The notes beneath the pieces were generated by a model. It made no database searches, was not told the DNA's origin, and saw only the letters and a program-made list of their open reading frames with translations. Below are positions 5,256 through 7,278 of a stretch of DNA of 7,278 bases, in pieces. Within the stretch, counting starts at the first letter, position 1. Every line of letters starts with the position of its first letter. Position numbers and translations under genes: made by a program. The DNA comes from Candidatus Odyssella thessalonicensis (lineage in GTDB: Bacteria > Pseudomonadota > Alphaproteobacteria > Bin65): positions 1 to 7,278 of the forward strand of contig SBBV01000621.1 in NCBI GenBank assembly GCA_005240015.1, read 5' to 3'.

Positions 5256-6752
5256 ATGGAGCCGCTGCTCGCGCTGCGGGCCATCGGCAAGCGCTTCGGC
5301 GAGCTCGTCGCGCTCGCCGGCGTCGACCTGACCGTCGACGCCGGCGAAGTGCTGGGCGTGCTGGGCGAGAACGGCGCCGGCAAGACGACGCTTATGAACA
5401 TCGCTGCAGGCCTGTTGCAGCCTGACGAGGGCGAGATTCGAGTGGCCGGCGAGACGCGCCGCTTCGCCGGCCCACGCGATGCCTTCGCCGCCGGCATCGG
5501 CATGGTCCACCAGCATGATCTCCTCGTGCCGAACCTCTCGGTAGCCGAGAACGTCATGCTCGGCGACCCCAGGCTCGGCGGGCTGCGCCCCGGGCTTCGC
5601 CGCCACGCTCAGGCCATACGTGCTCTGGGCGAGCGCATCGGGCTCGCCGTCGATCCCGCCACCCGCGCCGAGCATCTAGACATGGGCGGGCGCCAGCGCG
5701 TCGGCATCGTGAAGGCGCTCTATCGCGGCGCGCGCATTCTCATCCTCGACGAGCCCACTTCGGTCCTGTCCGAGCGCGAGCGCGCACAGCTTTACGGCGT
5801 AATCCGCGCGCTGAAACGCGACGGCGTGGCCATCATCCTCATCAGTCACAAACTCGACGATATCTACGAAGTGTGCGACCGCGCCCTGGTGCTGCGCGGC
5901 GGGCGGGTCGCTGACAGCGCTGCGCTCGCCACGCGCAGCCGCGGCCAGCTCGTGCGCAGCATGATCGGCGAGGACCTTCCGCGCGGTCCGGACAAGTCGG
6001 GCGCACCCGGCACTACCGTGCTGGCCGTTCGCGACCTCGCCTTGCGCAAGGACAACGGCGCCCTCGCCTTTTCCGGCGCCTCATTCGAGCTGCGCGCGGG
6101 CGAAATCCTCGCCCTCGCCGGTGTCGAGGGCAACGGCCAGGAGGAGTTGGCCGAAGCCCTGGCCGGTCTCCGGGCCGTGGAGCACGGCACGATTTCGCTT
6201 GGCGGCCGGCCGCTCGATCACCACGCCACGGCCCTCAAGCGGCGCAAAATCGGCATCCGCCACGTCCCCCACGATCGCCTCGGCCGCGGCATTCTCGCCA
6301 GCCGCTCGCGCGCCGACAATTTTCTCCTGACGCAGTGGTTTGACCGGGCGTTTCGGCGCCGTGGCTGGGTGCGCCGCGCCCATGCCGCCGCGGAAGTCGC
6401 CGCCCTGTCGCACGAGTTCGAGGTGCGCGGCAGCGCCGGCCCCGTGCGCAGCCTGTCCGGGGGCAATCAGCAGAAGCTCGTGCTCGGTCGCGAGCTCTGG
6501 GGCGACGCGCGCGCATTGATCGCCGCGCACCCCACGCGCGGGCTCGATGTGCGTACCGTCGCAGCACTGCAGGACCGGCTCGTCCGCCGGCGCAACCTGG
6601 GCATGGCGATCCTCCTGATCTCCTCCGACCTCGCGGAGATCTGGCAGATCGCCGATCGCGTGATGGTGCTGTCGCACGGGCGGCTCTGGGGACCGGTCTC
6701 GCTCGACGAGACCTCGTCCCATCAGGTCGGTACATGGATTTCGGGCGGCTGA
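5256..6752 (+). CDS. BMP-type ABC transporter ATP-binding protein with two nucleotide-binding domains
   Basis: A 498-residue cytoplasmic ATPase that powers import, built like RbsA/XylG/YufO-type double-NBD proteins. NBD1 (about 4-240) has Walker A GENGAGKT (37-44), Q-loop Q86, Walker B ILILDEPTS (161-169, with E166) and switch H198, but its signature reads LDMGGRQR (141-148) rather than the usual LSxGxQQR. NBD2 (about 254-495) has a degenerate Walker A, GVEGNGQEE (289-297, no Lys), an intact signature LSGGNQQK (400-407), a degenerate Walker B, LIAAHPTRGLD (421-431), and S457 at the switch-His position. Degeneracy of NBD2 is normal for this family. The start at 5256 fits the conserved N-terminus, although the SD is weak (GGAG, 12 bases upstream). 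The gene begins 24 bases after the binding-protein stop, and its end overlaps the permease start by 19 bases. Confidence 0.95.
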   Translation: MEPLLALRAIGKRFGELVALAGVDLTVDAGEVLGVLGENGAGKTTLMNIAAGLLQPDEGEIRVAGETRRFAGPRDAFAAGIGMVHQHDLLVPNLSVAENVMLGDPRLGGLRPGLRRHAQAIRALGERIGLAVDPATRAEHLDMGGRQRVGIVKALYRGARILILDEPTSVLSERERAQLYGVIRALKRDGVAIILISHKLDDIYEVCDRALVLRGGRVADSAALATRSRGQLVRSMIGEDLPRGPDKSGAPGTTVLAVRDLALRKDNGALAFSGASFELRAGEILALAGVEGNGQEELAEALAGLRAVEHGTISLGGRPLDHHATALKRRKIGIRHVPHDRLGRGILASRSRADNFLLTQWFDRAFRRRGWVRRAHAAAEVAALSHEFEVRGSAGPVRSLSGGNQQKLVLGRELWGDARALIAAHPTRGLDVRTVAALQDRLVRRRNLGMAILLISSDLAEIWQIADRVMVLSHGRLWGPVSLDETSSHQVGTWISGG

Positions 6753-7278
6753 ATCTGCGCCGCGGTGTCGAACGCGGCTCGACCGCGACAATCGCGGTCT
6801 CGTGCGCGCTGGCGCTCTGCGCCGCGTTTCTCGCCTTGGCCGGTCACGACCCACTCCGCGCCGCGGGCGTGCTGCTCGAGAACGCCATCTTCAGGCGCGA
6901 CGGTATCTACGAATCGCTGACGCGCGCCGGACCGCTCGCCATCGCTGGGCTCGGCATCGTCGTGGCGTTTCGCGCCAACGCCTACAACATCGGCGCCGAC
7001 GGCCAGCTCACAATCGGCGCCCTTGCGGGCGTCGCGGCGCTCCAGCTCGCTGGCAATCTCGGCCTCGCGAGCGGGCCGTGGCTGCTGCTGATGAGCGCCC
7101 TGGGCGGCGCGCTTTTCGGTGCCTTCGCCGGCTGGCTGCGCGCCCGCTTCGACGCCAACGAGATCATCGTCACCATCATGCTGAACTACATCGCGCAGCA
7201 ATTCCTCGCCTGGGCACTGCGCGGACCGGTGCAGGAAGCGCCGCGCATCTTCCCGCGCTCGGACAACATCGTCGAAAC
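6734..7278 (+). CDS. BMP-type ABC transporter permease, first of an expected pair (3' end outside window)
   Basis: An inner-membrane channel subunit of the BPD_transp_2 (branched-chain/ribose-type) permease family. The frame stays open from the ATG at 6734 to the window edge, giving 181 residues of a usual 340-370. A short basic N-terminus is followed by TM1 (about 17-37), TM2 (about 66-80), TM3 (about 92-108), TM4 (about 114-134) and the start of TM5 (about 142-162). Diagnostic stretches are AFRANAYNIGADGQLTIGALAG (79-99) and FDANEIIVTIMLNYIA (139-154), very typical of YufP-like nucleoside/BMP permeases. The ATG lies inside the ATPase gene, 19 bases before the end of that gene's stop, with AGG 7 bases upstream. 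Translation is therefore likely coupled to the ATPase. A second, shorter permease is expected just downstream of the window. Confidence 0.93.
   Translation, partial: MDFGRLNLRRGVERGSTATIAVSCALALCAAFLALAGHDPLRAAGVLLENAIFRRDGIYESLTRAGPLAIAGLGIVVAFRANAYNIGADGQLTIGALAGVAALQLAGNLGLASGPWLLLMSALGGALFGAFAGWLRARFDANEIIVTIMLNYIAQQFLAWALRGPVQEAPRIFPRSDNIVE

Noticed and set aside
4272..5675. 467-codon open frame on the minus strand
   Set aside because: Antisense shadow of the binding-protein and ATPase genes, both of which have clear family motifs on the + strand.
1..7278. CRISPR array, insertion sequence, tRNA/rRNA or phage genes
   Set aside because: No regularly spaced repeats, terminal inverted repeats, transposase motifs or RNA-gene signatures were seen in reading through the window.

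Overview
The window looks like part of a high-GC proteobacterial chromosome, most likely alphaproteobacterial (Rhizobiales-like). The reasons are strongly GC-biased third codon positions, very tight gene packing, and family relatives that I associate with soil and rhizosphere alphaproteobacteria. The taxon is inferred, not shown. All eight supported genes lie on the + strand. The largest gap is 46 bases, so the window reads as a slice of one catabolic operon or two tandem ones. It is cut at both ends: the first gene lacks its 5' part and the last lacks its 3' part.

Layout: (1) 2-760, C-terminal part of a hydantoinase A/5-oxoprolinase-family subunit. (2) 778-2607, a complete hydantoinase B subunit. 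(3) 2604-2885, a 93-residue two-CxxC protein resembling the acetone carboxylase gamma subunit. (4) 2882-3499, an XRE-type regulator with a C-terminal cupin domain. (5) 3515-4210, a cysteine hydrolase of the isochorismatase/N-carbamoylsarcosine amidohydrolase superfamily. (6) 4257-5231, an exported BMP/PnrA-type substrate-binding lipoprotein-family protein, here with an ordinary Sec signal. (7) 5256-6752, a double-NBD ABC ATPase. (8) 6734-7278+, the first of what are normally two BMP-type permeases.

Working model (inference): the BMP-type ABC importer brings in a small nitrogen-containing molecule, perhaps a nucleoside-, purine- or ureide-like compound. The HyuA/HyuB pair, with its gamma-like zinc-ribbon partner, then carries out an ATP-dependent step, either ring opening of a cyclic amide/imide or a carboxylation. 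The cysteine hydrolase then cleaves a carbamoyl or amide product. The XRE-cupin protein probably senses a pathway metabolite and controls the cluster. The nearest described logic is ATP-dependent N-methylhydantoin hydrolysis followed by N-carbamoylsarcosine amidohydrolase. The gamma-like subunit also leaves acetone/acetophenone-carboxylase chemistry open. The substrate cannot be settled from the sequence.

Genes 2-3 and 3-4 share ATGA stop/start overlaps, and the ATPase and permease genes overlap by 19 bases. These point to translational coupling. A perfect 7-bp hairpin lies in the 46-base gap between the enzyme block and the transporter block, just ahead of the strongest ribosome binding site in the window.
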